Assembly (NCBI RefSeq): GCF_000003605.2
Contig: NW_003120422.1
Location: forward strand, 69,448-86,824
Reading direction: 5' to 3'
Origin: Saccoglossus kowalevskii
Lineage: Eukaryota; Hemichordata; Enteropneusta; Harrimaniidae
DNA: 17,377 nucleotides
The notes under the pieces are model-generated. The model searched no databases. It was not told where the DNA came from and saw only the letters and a list, made by a program, of their open reading frames with translations. How positions within the stretch are numbered: the first letter of the stretch is position 1; each line of letters begins with the position of its first letter. The position numbers were made by a program, and so were the translations under genes. Of this stretch, positions 1 to 10,399 are shown one piece after another.

Positions 1-59
1 TTATTCATATGTTTAGGTATACAAGTACATGCTGACAAAATTTTAAATGTGAATTTAAA

Positions 60-1190
60 AAAAAAATGTTTAGCGAAGAAAATGTCAACAACAACAACAA
101 ATTGAATGTCGATCGCTCGCCATCTTGGTGAAATAGCTGGGAACTACCTAGCAACATTTTTATTACACTTTACTAAACATATAATTCAGACCGAAATACA
201 GAGTCATGGCGGAAAGTCACCTCCCCCAACAAAAAGAAAAACATTAAAACAGAAATGAAATCAGGCACGAGCATGAATGGTGAATTAGTTCCGCGATCAA
301 AACAACAACGTTTTCGAACGTCCGCCATTTTGAAAATTAATGTTTCCGTTTCGTACAGTACTCGAATAGGGCGATTTATGTACTTTATTCTTTCCATTAC
401 ACCTAAAATTTGGATCGTAATGCACACCCGTAATGTAAAGTGACTCAACAATCAAAGTTAAAAACAGTAAAATTAAACTGCTTTGGTGCAAATGGGTGAA
501 AACAAGCAACGTGATTTTAAACAGTGTATCATGTGGTGAACATATCCTATTTTCGTTCTCAGTTCTGCAAAACGCAGATTAGAACACTTCATTCGTTCAT
601 TACGCATAAAATTTAGACCGTAATGCACACCAATAATGAAAATTTACTCAATAACCAAAGCTTAAAACTATGAAATTAAAATGTTTTGACGCAGAGGGGT
701 GAAAACCGGCAACACTATAATGAACTGCCAGTCATGGCGTCGAATTTGTATTTCCCTTTACAGTTCTGAAATACACGGGTTTACACACTTTATTTCCTAT
801 ATTTTACAAAAACTTAAGACTGAAATGCAGAACCACGATTAGAAGGTGCCCCCTGGACACGGTTATAAACAGCTTTTATGAAATCTTCTGACGCAAAACG
901 GGTGAAAATAATTACCGTCCACTGTTTCAAATCGCATTGTTCGATTTTTGCTGGCTAGGTTCGTATTATCACTTGAACGGTCCCAAAAAAACAAAAACAT
1001 AGTTGATTCATTAACACATAAAAACACTTACCTGAATCCAAATATACTCCAAAAGAAATTAGTTGATAAAATACGGCGATTTGACGGTGAATATGTAAAT
1101 AATTGCGAAAACAAGTTGCCAGCACTGTTGCTCTGTGAAAGACAGATTCTAAAATGGCGTCCGGAGAGCATTTACTCCAAGTTTACGTAA
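60..1190. repeat. Degenerate tandem array, period about 205 bp, about 5 copies
   Basis: Related segments recur at a regular step. The anchor beginning catcttggtg at 121 recurs as ccattttgaa at 325, catgtggtga at 530, catggcgtcg at 733, cattgttcga at 935 and aatggcgtcc at about 1152, giving steps of 204, 205, 203, 202 and about 217. A second anchor, gggtgaaaa followed by a CAAC/CCG-like stretch, is at 495, 698 and 900. A third, of the form aaatttRgaYcgtaatgcacacc, is near 405, 608 and 810. The copies are strongly diverged, so this is an old satellite-like array. Three short open frames overlap it; they cross unit boundaries and look incidental. No function is evident. Confidence 0.75.
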
Positions 1191-2094
1191 CGGCTATTGT
1201 TTCCAAGAGACCTTGCACGGAACTTCCGTTACTTTCCTTTCATGTTTGCCGTAGTTGCGTGTCCCTCTTTTCTATTGTCTTTGGTTACATAGGCAATTTC
1301 AATTATAAACAGAATACTTCCAATCAGTAAACACATCGTGAAACGTTGCACTCTGCTGAAGTTTATCTGATTATGAAATCAAAGATACTTTTTGTTGTTT
1401 TAAACAGTAAAGGTTATTTTTGTATTTTAGAATAGCTTTCATATGGTATTGTACACCAAGATATATTATTTGCCGCAATAACGAACTCAATGCATCTAAT
1501 CACATTACACAGTTACCATGTTATCCGCATTGTTGAGTAACACACAACAAAATATAAACACTTCTACTGTACAAATAACCCAATCTGATAATTTATAATA
1601 AATGAAGAGTTAACATTAATATATTAATATATAATTGTGGAGCCAACAGACACAATTTGAGTTAATTTTTAGTTTTTACTCAAACAATTTGCCTGTTTTT
1701 GTCCTAATATTCTGAAAGAATGAGTAGACTATGAACGGGATTATGTTTTGGAAAGTATGATGAAGATAGGGAACTGCTGGCGAAAGGTTAAGCGTAAACT
1801 ATACGTGTTTGTGTACTTTTCTGAATAGTTTTCAATATTTTTTTTTACATTATTGAGCGAATACATCATTATTATAATGCTAGAATTTTGATGTGAATGC
1901 AGGTTAGAAACATTAACTGCATAAGATTATCGAGACAATTTGTCAACAAAATACGAAATCCAAGAGAGCCAAGAAGGTTTAGCTTAGTCTTGGCAGTTTG
2001 ACATTTTACAGTTTACAGAGTGTTAATAAGAAAGCGTCGGACAGGAAACTGAAGATATGGTACGTGAGTTTTTACACAATGAACTTCATATCGA
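1191..2094. other. AT-rich non-coding stretch
   Basis: No gene is recognisable here. The stretch contains alternating AT runs such as the one near 1618-1634 and a T tract near 1838-1848. It also holds one copy of a dispersed repeat (1699-1800, listed separately). Open frames are short and use non-ATG starts. Confidence 0.6.
1699..1800 (+). repeat. Dispersed repeat, copy A (partner at 9546-9648)
   Basis: The stretch starting ttgtcctaat aligns in the same orientation with 9546-9648. By hand, about 38 of the first 49 positions match without gaps. Similarity continues more weakly, sharing gaagat/gaagaa, gaactg/aaactg and aaaggttaa. Weak resemblance may extend past 1800, with a shared attattgagcgaa-like segment. 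The two copies lie almost 8 kb apart in otherwise unrelated sequence, which suggests an old non-autonomous mobile element. No terminal repeats or target duplications could be fixed. Confidence 0.6.
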
Positions 2095-2404
2095 CCAAAA
2101 ACGGATTTCTGTTCAATGGGCATATCACTTACCATCGTCAGAGCAGGCCACATAAGATTATAGGTCATTTTTCAAGATGCAAAAATATCGTATTCTGTAT
2201 ACTCTCGTATTACTTAAAATGTCATGCGGCTTGTGTTTGCTATAAAAATAGAGAGCCTGGCGTTCTTTCTTGCAGGGCACACAGAGAGGGTAACAGAGCA
2301 TTGCCAAAAAACGAAATATTTTCATTAAAAACACACATTGCTTACCATTCAGTGACAGGCTACATCAAAATATAGGTTAATTTTCAGGATAAAAGAATAA
2401 AGAT
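2095..2404 (+). repeat. Two-copy degenerate tandem duplication, spacing about 213 bp
   Basis: A block of roughly 95 bases starting ccaaaaacgg at 2095 is repeated from ccaaaaaacg at 2304. Matching landmarks are cttaccat at 2128 and 2341, an agRYcacat-like segment, then atataggt with catttttcaag at about 2160 against ataggttaattttcagg at about 2372. The copies are clearly related but diverged. An open frame of 125 codons (1998-2375, TTG start) spans most of the pair. It has no recognisable domain, and its reading crosses both copies in unrelated ways, so it is probably incidental. Confidence 0.6.
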
Positions 2405-3458
2405 GTTTTTGAAGATAAGAATATAATAACGATAACACTATTAAAAAGATAATCTGAGATTGTATCAATGTCACTTTGGACTCGTGTAAAAGCAAGAAAT
2501 TCTATTATGACGAGCGAAACAGGATGTACTCAATTTGTTTCAAAACACATTACATCACTTCATTAATACTATGAATCGACTTGTGTTGTGTAATGCACTT
2601 ATCAGTGTCAATTGGTCTGTGAACGTAACTGCGGTAATGTGAATATTTAGCCGACTTCATTTTGAATGTACGCCGGGCAGAATTTTGACGGATGATGCTG
2701 TCAATAAATTGATTTACGATGTTTCTATACTATTGTTATAAATACATTAATATTAGTTAATCAATAATGTTGACTGATAACTAACTGCAAAAATGAAATG
2801 CACTAAAGGAATACGTTGCTGGTATACACATTATAACATTACAATAGCAATGTTGGATTACCTCAAGCAATATTGACTAATGTTTCGGTAACCGCATTAA
2901 TTTTTTTTGTACACAAGCTAATCTGATTTTACGTAAATTCACTGGATGTAGTCAGATTGTGTTTATCATTTAAAACATGCTGGTCTTCACTGTGGTGGAA
3001 TCGGAATTCTCTGAGTGATTACTATAGCAATGCTTTCCGAAAGTTGTTCTCGTTTTCAAGGGATAATACTAGTCATATGGTTGTATCACACTGACTACAA
3101 GAAACAAGCTTGTTTTCAAATTTAATTAAGATCTATATATATCGCCAAAATTGTATTGTACCGGTCTTATTGAACTATGATGCGTGATGGAAGCTATCAG
3201 TTTTCTATTACTTTTTATTATGGACTTGCAATTATTTAATCATGAAACAAGGATTAACACTAGTGTCGTTTTACTTTCTGTGTATTTAACTTGATACCAT
3301 ATGAGGTTATGATATATCTAGGATTGCATAATTGATTAAAACCGTGGATATCTTATATCGATTCTAATGGAAAGACAAAACCGTGTCACAAATGTGTGCG
3401 TGGTACCTTGTTATATAAAACTTCCTTATATACGTATCTCCCGGTATCCTGCAGTAGT
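2405..3458. other. AT-rich non-coding stretch
   Basis: No gene or long repeat is seen. The only local features are short AT alternations such as 3132-3141. No usable ATG open frame is present. Confidence 0.55.
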
Positions 3459-3513
3459 ATCATGTACATGCGTGTTATTATGCCTACCCACTTCAATGTA
3501 CAATGTACATGAT
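3459..3513. repeat. Perfect 11-bp inverted repeat
   Basis: The arm atcatgtacat at 3459-3469 is the exact reverse complement of atgtacatgat at 3503-3513, with a 33-nt spacer. Weaker outer matching (ggtatcc near 3443, gggatac near 3545) could extend the pairing. It may be a cruciform or foldback remnant; no flanking duplication was found. Confidence 0.6.
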
Positions 3514-5129
3514 GAACCTAGATAAAGACTTCTATATTTAGGTAGGGATACACAAATTAAAATTCAATTTTATTACAGACTTAAAAGTATTATAGGTTCG
3601 ATGCTTTGAGGTGGTTGTTATTGTTTTATGTAAAGATTTGTGAGCTGTATCCCCGATTCTTTGACCGAATATATTTTGAGAGAAGGCATCAGTATTACCT
3701 ACACCTTGGTTTAATCACACTTCTCCAAATTCATGACGACAAATCAAGTTCACCAAGGTACGCCGAGTTAACATTATTAGTACTCCTCTTATCTGTTTGC
3801 CATAGAATAACATTGTAATGGGTAACTAACTATTCCATGCTAGCGCTAACATCCCCTAAAAATGACGGCATCATTTGTTGTGTTATTAGTTCCTAATCAT
3901 ATACATTTTCAGAATTGCATCTGAACCTGTTCTATTTGTGGTGAGTAATCAAAATATGAATTATATAATCATTGGGAATATTTCCAATTCAGTCTCCTCG
4001 TCAACTTAATAATTGCAGTTGATTTGTTTTGTTTTTCCATTAAAACTTGTATAATTCTCTTGAAATATGTTCATTGTTAGTTTAATTGTCGCAATCCCTA
4101 ATCAATTCTTGAGCTAATCAACGTATGATGTTTTGAAGGACGCTTTACTAGACAATATAAACACCGTGACACACTGATGGAAGCGAGCGTGGGATCGCAT
4201 GAGAGCGTTTTTCATTCTAACAAATAACGCGAGACACTAGTCCATTTCATTGGACGTATGCCGTACATATGCGTCTCCATGTTCTTTCAGTTGCCTACAA
4301 TTATATGCCGATGACGTCGCATAATCCTTCTTGTATTATGCTATATAGAAGATAATATTTGGTAATCGTAGTCCTAAATAACTATTAAAAATAGCAAGAC
4401 GTTTCGAGCAATGGCTCTTTATCGATAGCATAGAAGAAAGTGTTTTATGCTACACCCGTCTAACAAGTACAATCACACAGAATATGCAAATATGTTAATA
4501 AATTAGTCTTCATGCATCTAATCTAATAATTAAAAAAACTGAAGGCAGTAACTGTGTACATTCGTCTGAAAAACGTGAAATACTAACTCACTGTTATCTG
4601 CATTTGTATATTGTGATATCCACTATCCGATATGGCTGTTTAACAGCGTCTCCTCCCCAAATTCCTCCCAGAATAAAGAGCTCATATTAATACAATTTGA
4701 ACTTGCTGTCTACACACCTCGCCATAGTATATTCAGACATGCTGTTGCCAGTAGAACTATTATTGTGGGTGTAACTGAAGTAAGACACGAATAATATAAT
4801 TCATCACGAAAAGACAGGAACTAAATTAACCAAATAAATGCCATAGTCAAATTAATATCCATATCTTTATTCATAAGAAATATCACCATTTGTTTCAGAA
4901 TTATTATAAAAAATAAAATATCTTTACTTTGAACCTTTTATTTCTGTAAACTATTTAGGTAATAAGAGTTAGATACAGTTGATTTTTAACTTCAGTCCAG
5001 GCTAAATTAAAAAAAATCGCAATTCAAATTAAACAGGTGTAACCCATGTTTACGCATCACTTGGGCCTCTGGTCACACCATCTTTTATTCCTATACTCTG
5101 TGTGCATTGCCGCATATACGTAATTGGTT
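3514..5129. other. AT-rich non-coding stretch
   Basis: No supported gene. It includes a weak micro-exon candidate (3913-3940, discussed in findings) and an exact ATGCAAAT octamer at 4484-4491. A 70-codon open frame at 3606-3818 has no ATG start and no recognisable family. Confidence 0.55.
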
Positions 5130-5280
5130 AAAGCTGTATGGCGCCCTCACTGTTGGTGGTTTCAATTACTTTTGTTGGCTTTGTACTGACCTGTTTCGCG
5201 GGAATCTTTGTTGTGAGTGTAATGCAGTGTGGTTATAGTCGCACCTGTGCTACTGTGTGCTATACTCTTTTTTAGAAATG

Positions 5281-5340
5281 TAATCATTTAGAAATTTATT
5301 CAGAGAGAAGTTTTTTGAAAATTTAATGAATATTATTTGT
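5281..5340 (+). repeat. Dispersed repeat, copy 1 (partner at 7475-7534)
   Basis: The first 27 bases, starting taatcattta and ending cagagag, match 7475-7501 exactly. About 30 more bases match loosely, sharing tttttg and atttaatgaa. Flanking sequence on both sides is not clearly related, so this is a short dispersed repeat and not an LTR pair. Confidence 0.65.
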
Positions 5341-5404
5341 GTTGTAATTTACTGTGTATCACGGGCAAGGTAACCGTTTTGAGGGTGTACAGGGCTGAGA
5401 GTGA

Positions 5405-5548
5405 AAGTTCTCTCTCTCCTGGCGCCAAGCGATTGACATCGGCAAGAAGCTGCAAATTTTCGGTAGAAAAAGAGATCAGATGAGGAACGTGGACAGACTG
5501 AAACACTGTTATTGCAGTGCACCGGTGGACGGCAAGATCAAACCGTGA
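5405..5548 (+). other. Short open frame, 47 codons, unrecognised
   Basis: Between in-frame stops at 5402-5404 and 5546-5548 lies an open frame with codon-like composition that is rich in Lys and Arg (for example IGKKLQIFGRKRDQ). The only internal ATG, at about 5474, would give 22 residues. A plausible splice donor (ggtaggt, GT at 5572) follows, so this could be part of an untranslated or coding first exon. No domain is recognised and chance is a good alternative. Confidence 0.2.
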
Positions 5549-6500
5549 CTGAATTTTGTCCGTCGTAACTGGTAGGTGAACTATTACCGTTCTAAGAAGG
5601 GGCCCCGAAACGATTACAATCGAACTATCGCGGGAACTTTTATTTCATCAACACTTTACGATCTTTATTATAGTTGTAGTTCTTTGTGGGTAGCGAGAGC
5701 ACGTTTTATGCGTGGCCGCCGAGATTGCGTCATTCCCCGTACCACGCCTGGTGAATTTTCCTAGTTTGTCCTGTGCGTAACTCGGGCCGTTCTGACCGCC
5801 GCATTATTAAATGTAGTTTTCTACTATTTGCGATTTACGTGTTAGACCATAGCCCTTTGTTGTTTTGGCTGTTTTTTTGGCGAGATTCGTTTTGGTCGCT
5901 CGTTTCAAAAATCACGGTGAATCTCCTCGTTCGGCGGTGTGTTTGGGCAGCGACGAACTCTCTTCGGTAGATTAGTTCCGTTGTTTAGCTAGTCGCATAT
6001 TGTGATTGGCGCTGTGAGGTGATTTTACTGATTTTATTGTGACGTGCATTTTAATCGTGTGCATAATTGAGTACATGCATGTAGGTATATACTGAGTTAA
6101 TGATTTAATATTTACTGTGTTGGACATTGTTTACTTTTTCCAACCACATGCCCTGTTTCTTGCATAGCGTGGGAACTGGTGTGGGCAACATTTATTGCGT
6201 TGTTCGTGTTATTCCATTTGTATAGCAGTTGGGCACTTTACCGTGCTCAGTGTTAGGTACTGTCAGGTTAATTTAGTTAGTGACTAGGCAAGGTCTTGGC
6301 AGATTAATCTAGCCTAATTCGAATTTTCCATTGACAAGACGCCACTGGGTTAATTTGGTTAACCTGTTAAGTTAATTTAGTTTAATCATTAAGCTGGTTT
6401 AATGGCCAGATCCTGTTGGATTAATATTGTATAGCATTTATTAGTAGGCTTTACTCTATTGTGCTTGTTGTATGGTGAGATTCGTGTTGATGTTATTGCA

Positions 6501-6849
6501 TTAAATCGACAGTATAAGCTGTCTCTGTTTATAACTGAAATACACGTGTTGGCTGAGATTTGAATTACTAAAATACAGTTAAAGCAAGGTATTATAGTCC
6601 ATTAAGTACTAAAACAACTACCAGAATTTTAGATAAGCGGAAATTAAATAAATGATGGGATATCTGCGCGCATATGTTACAAAGAACAAGTTACAATTTA
6701 AATATGGTCTGGAAACAACTAGAAATTTGACTCAATAATGTATTACAGATGCACGAGAAAGCTTTAGTGTCTGAGCTGTGTAGTGGTCGTTATCTCACAA
6801 AACTATCAGTAACTAAACGACGCGGAGGGCGTTACCTTGCTACGCCACC
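6501..6849. other. Non-coding stretch
   Basis: Mixed AT-rich sequence with no gene, repeat or clear regulatory element recognised. Confidence 0.5.
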
Positions 6850-6915
6850 ATGGTTAGAGCATCAGTTTTTTTGAGGCTCGTTCTGGGTGAAAACATCAAG
6901 CGACAACTCAAATAA
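6850..6915 (+). other. 21-codon open frame with a near-ideal Kozak start
   Basis: The ATG at 6850 sits in cgccaccATGG, which matches the optimal animal initiation context. The reading (MVRASVFLRLVLG, then a polar tail) stops at 6913-6915. The hydrophobic N-terminus could be the start of a signal peptide if a splice donor interrupted the frame, and gtgaaa at 6887 is a weak candidate donor. The overlapping frame in 6875-7120 is open for about 80 codons, starts only at GTG and has no recognised family. Either may be incidental. Confidence 0.2.
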
Positions 6916-7120
6916 GGAGTACTACAGGATTGGCATACGAGCGATATCCAACACAGAGATTCAAGCTTACTCTATGTGGAGTTATCACAATCCTGTTGTC
7001 AAAAAGAGTAATGGTCTTCTGTTACAAAGTGTATACTTGGGTTCTAGATTACGTGGAACAATGGACTCTTGGCAAAGCTGGGAGAAAAATTTTTTGAGTA
7101 TCAAGATAACTCAGAAATAA

Positions 7121-7474
7121 CAGTAAATTACATTGGATATTCAACTGCATTTGGAAGTCCAGGAGAATTCCTCCTTTACAGTCACTGTAATTAGCGTGAC
7201 TAATTCATTTCGTCTTTAGAAAAAGCCATTTATTATATTTTTATTATCAGCCTATATGAATTCAATTATCATTAATGAATAATACACACTCAAAAATACC
7301 TTCTTTTTTCCAGCAAGAAGCAACAGAAATTCTTGCTCTGCCAAATTATTGCATATACTTTCACGAAACGTTGAGAACTAGATGCATACTTAATGACTCG
7401 CATCTATATTTAGTCTGTAGTAGTTTTTACTTGTGTACGGAATTCTAAAAAAACGAAATAGCAGGATTATAGTT
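7121..7474. other. AT-rich non-coding stretch
   Basis: No gene is seen. There are small dyads such as acagtcactgt at about 7178-7188, an 11-nt perfect palindrome. Confidence 0.5.
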
Positions 7475-7534
7475 TAATCATTTAGAAATTTATTCAGAGA
7501 GTAATTTTTGTAACATTTAATGAACATTTGTTCG
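7475..7534 (+). repeat. Dispersed repeat, copy 2 (partner at 5281-5340)
   Basis: This is the second copy of the segment at 5281. The first 27 bases are identical and the rest is diverged. Orientation is the same. Confidence 0.65.
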
Positions 7535-8671
7535 ATCTTATTAGCCAATTCTAAGCTATCTTTCAGACGTAGTCTGTAAAATAAAAAAATACTATATTAA
7601 TCACAATTTAGCTTTCAGCGAATATGAGAATATGACCACCAACAGACCATTGAATTGTTTTTTTTCAATTCCCAGAATATTCTGTTTGTTCATGAAGGCA
7701 TGTTGATTCACGTTGCTCACAAGCATGTGTATCATTGTTGTTGAGAATGTCGTCATAATTTAAATCTAATCCTTTGCCTGCCTTGTCGTGGCGTGATGTA
7801 TCATTATAGCACACTCTCTACCAACTAGTATGATCAGAATAATGGATTCGATGACGTTTATTTGGAACATCAGAGCAATATAAATCTTTATGTATATCTC
7901 TTAGTGTTTTTATGCGACATTGGTGAAACAGTACACAGGGGAAACAATAATTAGTCGCATTCTTTTAAAAAGAACGAAAAATATCATTAACAAGATTTAG
8001 TGAACATTATTATTTGTAACGTATTATGAAAGTGCAGTGTATGGTGGTCTCGAATGAATGTATTCCATTTTGCAATGTTTAGTGAGCAGTCGTGAAATGA
8101 ACCTGTTAACCGCACCCGAGTCATATTATTATCTAATAGAAATGAATACATTAGCAAGAATGATCAGTATAAACCGATCAGCATGGTCAAAATTGCTATA
8201 ACTGGTAATTTTACTTGCTAGTAGCAAAGTTGGTCTAGTATCTCAGTGTCGCAGGTATCCCTGATGTGTAAGATTATTTTTATCTTTAGACCATTATTTT
8301 TCTCAAAGATGGTTACTTTTTTGTTCATGCCAACAAAATGCTGAGCTATTTACGAGTAAGGGAAATTACTGGAAGCAGACTGGCATTCGAACTCTTCGGG
8401 TTTCTACACTCATTCACTCAGAATAGACAACGTCATAGCTGCCGCCTACGCCGGCGTTTCGGATAGATGTCCTAAGAGACATGGTCGGTGGAAATCCGAC
8501 TGGTCAAAAAAAAAGCTATGGAAAATACCCGCAGCAGATACTGTTACACGTGACGCAGTGTTTAGTTGAAAACACGTAGATTTAGTTTTGCCATGCCGCA
8601 CACTATTAACGCGATTTGACTACAGCACCATGGACTTTGAAATACTGATGGTTTCATTTTCATCCCAAAAT
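7535..8671. other. Non-coding stretch
   Basis: No supported gene. It contains the perfect 12-nt palindrome cagaatattctg at 7673-7684, which fits the nGAAnnTTCn arrangement of a heat-shock element; one such site is expected by chance fairly often. A short CpG-rich patch lies near 8440-8465. An open frame at 8588-8797 has no recognised domain and spans the palindrome listed next. Confidence 0.5.
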
Positions 8672-8690
8672 ATGACATCAATGATGTCAT
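8672..8690. repeat. 19-nt perfect palindrome with CRE-like half sites
   Basis: The arms atgacatca and tgatgtcat are exact reverse complements around a single A. Each arm contains a TGACATCA-type bZIP-like sequence, and a further TGACGTAT lies at about 8700-8707. It could be a bZIP binding cluster or a chance palindrome. Confidence 0.5.
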
Positions 8691-9545
8691 GCTGGGTCAA
8701 TGACGTATATGGCCATGCACGCGAACAACAGACAACGATTGATGACAAAGTTTATTTTAGAAATCCAAAGTTATTAGGAATAACACAGAAGCGCTGATCA
8801 GATAATACCTTGAGAGTGCTTGACGTTCGTACATATGAAAAACAATGGTGCGCAGTTATATCAAATGTTTCAGCAGATTTGTACGAATCCGTTAAACAAA
8901 AACCTCTATGACTTTTTCTATGGATATTTTCAAATTCGTGAACGTTCCACGCGTAAGTACAATACGATGCATTTACTACACTGTCGATTTCTTTCCTCCC
9001 AGTCTACCACTGCACGTATATTCAATTGTTCGGTATTTCCGGGTATTATAATGGATATGAGTTATTTTTGCATCTCCGTCTTGCACTGTTGTTGACAGTT
9101 GACATGGCGTCGTAATTCATTCCCTAAATATAGCTATACTGTTGATTTTCCTTGGCAGTGTTAGCAAACCCATGTTGTGAACCCAACGTACTTTTACATT
9201 TTATCATTATATCTTTTTATCTTATACGTTGTTTAAACCAAGAGGAATATAGCCCCAATTATATGTGCAAATGTGCGGGATCGGGAAGACCACACAAACA
9301 CACAAGACTGTGTCATTTCAATATATAAAATGTACAATAATAAAGCAAATTTACAATAACATGGGTTCTTGTCAGTCCGCTTGACCTTGCATCAATGGTG
9401 ACAGTATCAAATATAACATGAAAGTATGAGTGTGATATCAGCTAGAAACTCCCCGACTCTATGTACGCTCTGTTCGGCCTGATTTTGACTTTCTCGTCCA
9501 AATTTGCTTTTTCAATTTCTGGAAATGAACTATACTTATTGCTAT
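8691..9545. other. Non-coding stretch
   Basis: No supported gene. A 91-codon open frame at 8820-9095 begins with TTG and shows no recognisable domain. AATAAA at about 9339 could be a poly(A) signal but has no associated gene. Confidence 0.5.
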
Positions 9546-9648
9546 TTGTCCCAAACTTATGAAGGAAAGTGCAGACTATAAACGCGATTATTTTGTGAAT
9601 TTGTCATGAAAATGAAGAAACTGGTGATGAAAAGGTTAATTAATAGAC
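9546..9648 (+). repeat. Dispersed repeat, copy B (partner at 1699-1800)
   Basis: Starting ttgtcccaaa, it aligns with 1699-1800 in the same orientation, with about 38 of 49 opening positions matching by eye. Weak similarity may continue to about 9730. Confidence 0.6.
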
Positions 9649-10399
9649 GTCTAATCTAAGATATCGCCAACTAATATATTTTATTGCACTGAACGAAACG
9701 GTATTTATGACGTCATTATCGTTTAATAATGGGTCAGGATAACAATTATATCGCTAAAAGAGCTCAAGAACACGTGATAATGACAAATTGAAGTTTATTT
9801 TGAAAAATTATCGCTAAGAAGAGCTTTTTAAAACCATCGACGGTTGTAACCACACATGCCTTATCAGCATATAGTTAAAACGCGGAACCGTAAAATCACG
9901 TGTTTTTTGTAGTACTGTAGTTAAATATTGGCTAAAAATGTTAATAAACAAGCTGGTGATTAATTGGACGGACTGTCAAGATAAGGTAGGGAATCAGACA
10001 AAATCATGTATGTAGCTTTGCATTTACTCCAATTGAGGCCAGTGCTTTGACAATCGATCTTTATTTGCGTACATACCGTAATGTAGAGAAGTGAAAGTTG
10101 TTGGTATTCGCTTTGACTAAATCAGCTGGTAGCTGACGTGTGGACGAGAATAAACATTGCAGTGTGTACCTCGTAATTTTTAAATTTGAATTCAGACGTT
10201 ACTGTTTAATAAAAAAGTCATACTGCCCGTTCGCTCTCAGGGCCATCGGCAGCTTCTTGTGTCTCAGATCTATTCAGAACTATTAGCATGTCTTCAGAAC
10301 AGACACACACGATTATCGACATAAGCACAAGTTTATATGTTAGGAATAACAATTGTAAATTGAAATATCCGTCATTGGGCAATGAAAAATTCCAAAACT
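9649..10399. other. Non-coding stretch
   Basis: No gene is seen. A consensus CRE (TGACGTCA) is at 9708-9715. A small direct repeat, tatcgctaaRagagct, occurs at about 9749 and 9811. Confidence 0.5.
9708..9715. promoter_or_regulatory. Consensus CRE palindrome TGACGTCA
   Basis: Exact 8-bp cAMP-response-element palindrome. Sequence match only; no gene is assigned. Confidence 0.3.

Larger units (their letters stand above)
5130..6500 (+). other. G+T-skewed block, possible old element end or transcribed leader
   Basis: The + strand here is visibly richer in G and T and in CpG than the flanks, especially 5560-6050. The right part carries three copies of a GTTAATTTRGTT motif, near 6267, 6348 and 6371. 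The left part has GGCGCC at about 5141 and 5421. Two overlapping + strand open frames (5576-5764 and 5773-5970) show no recognisable domain. Strand skew of this kind occurs in transcribed leaders and in LTR-type element ends, but I found no matching second LTR in the window. The nature of the block is inference. Confidence 0.35.

Noticed and set aside
948-1190. 80-codon + strand open frame
   Set aside because: It lies inside the 205-bp repeat array with no domain and a non-ATG start.
1998-2375. 125-codon + strand open frame as a gene
   Set aside because: TTG start, no domain, and it spans a non-coding tandem duplication in inconsistent phases.
5420-5440. LTR-retroelement primer-binding site (tggcgcc...)
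   Set aside because: Only the first seven bases resemble a tRNA 3' end, no LTR ending in CA precedes it, and no second LTR is present.
8376-8400. tRNA-type box B (attcgaactc) of a tRNA or SINE
   Set aside because: No box A at the right distance and no cloverleaf could be drawn.
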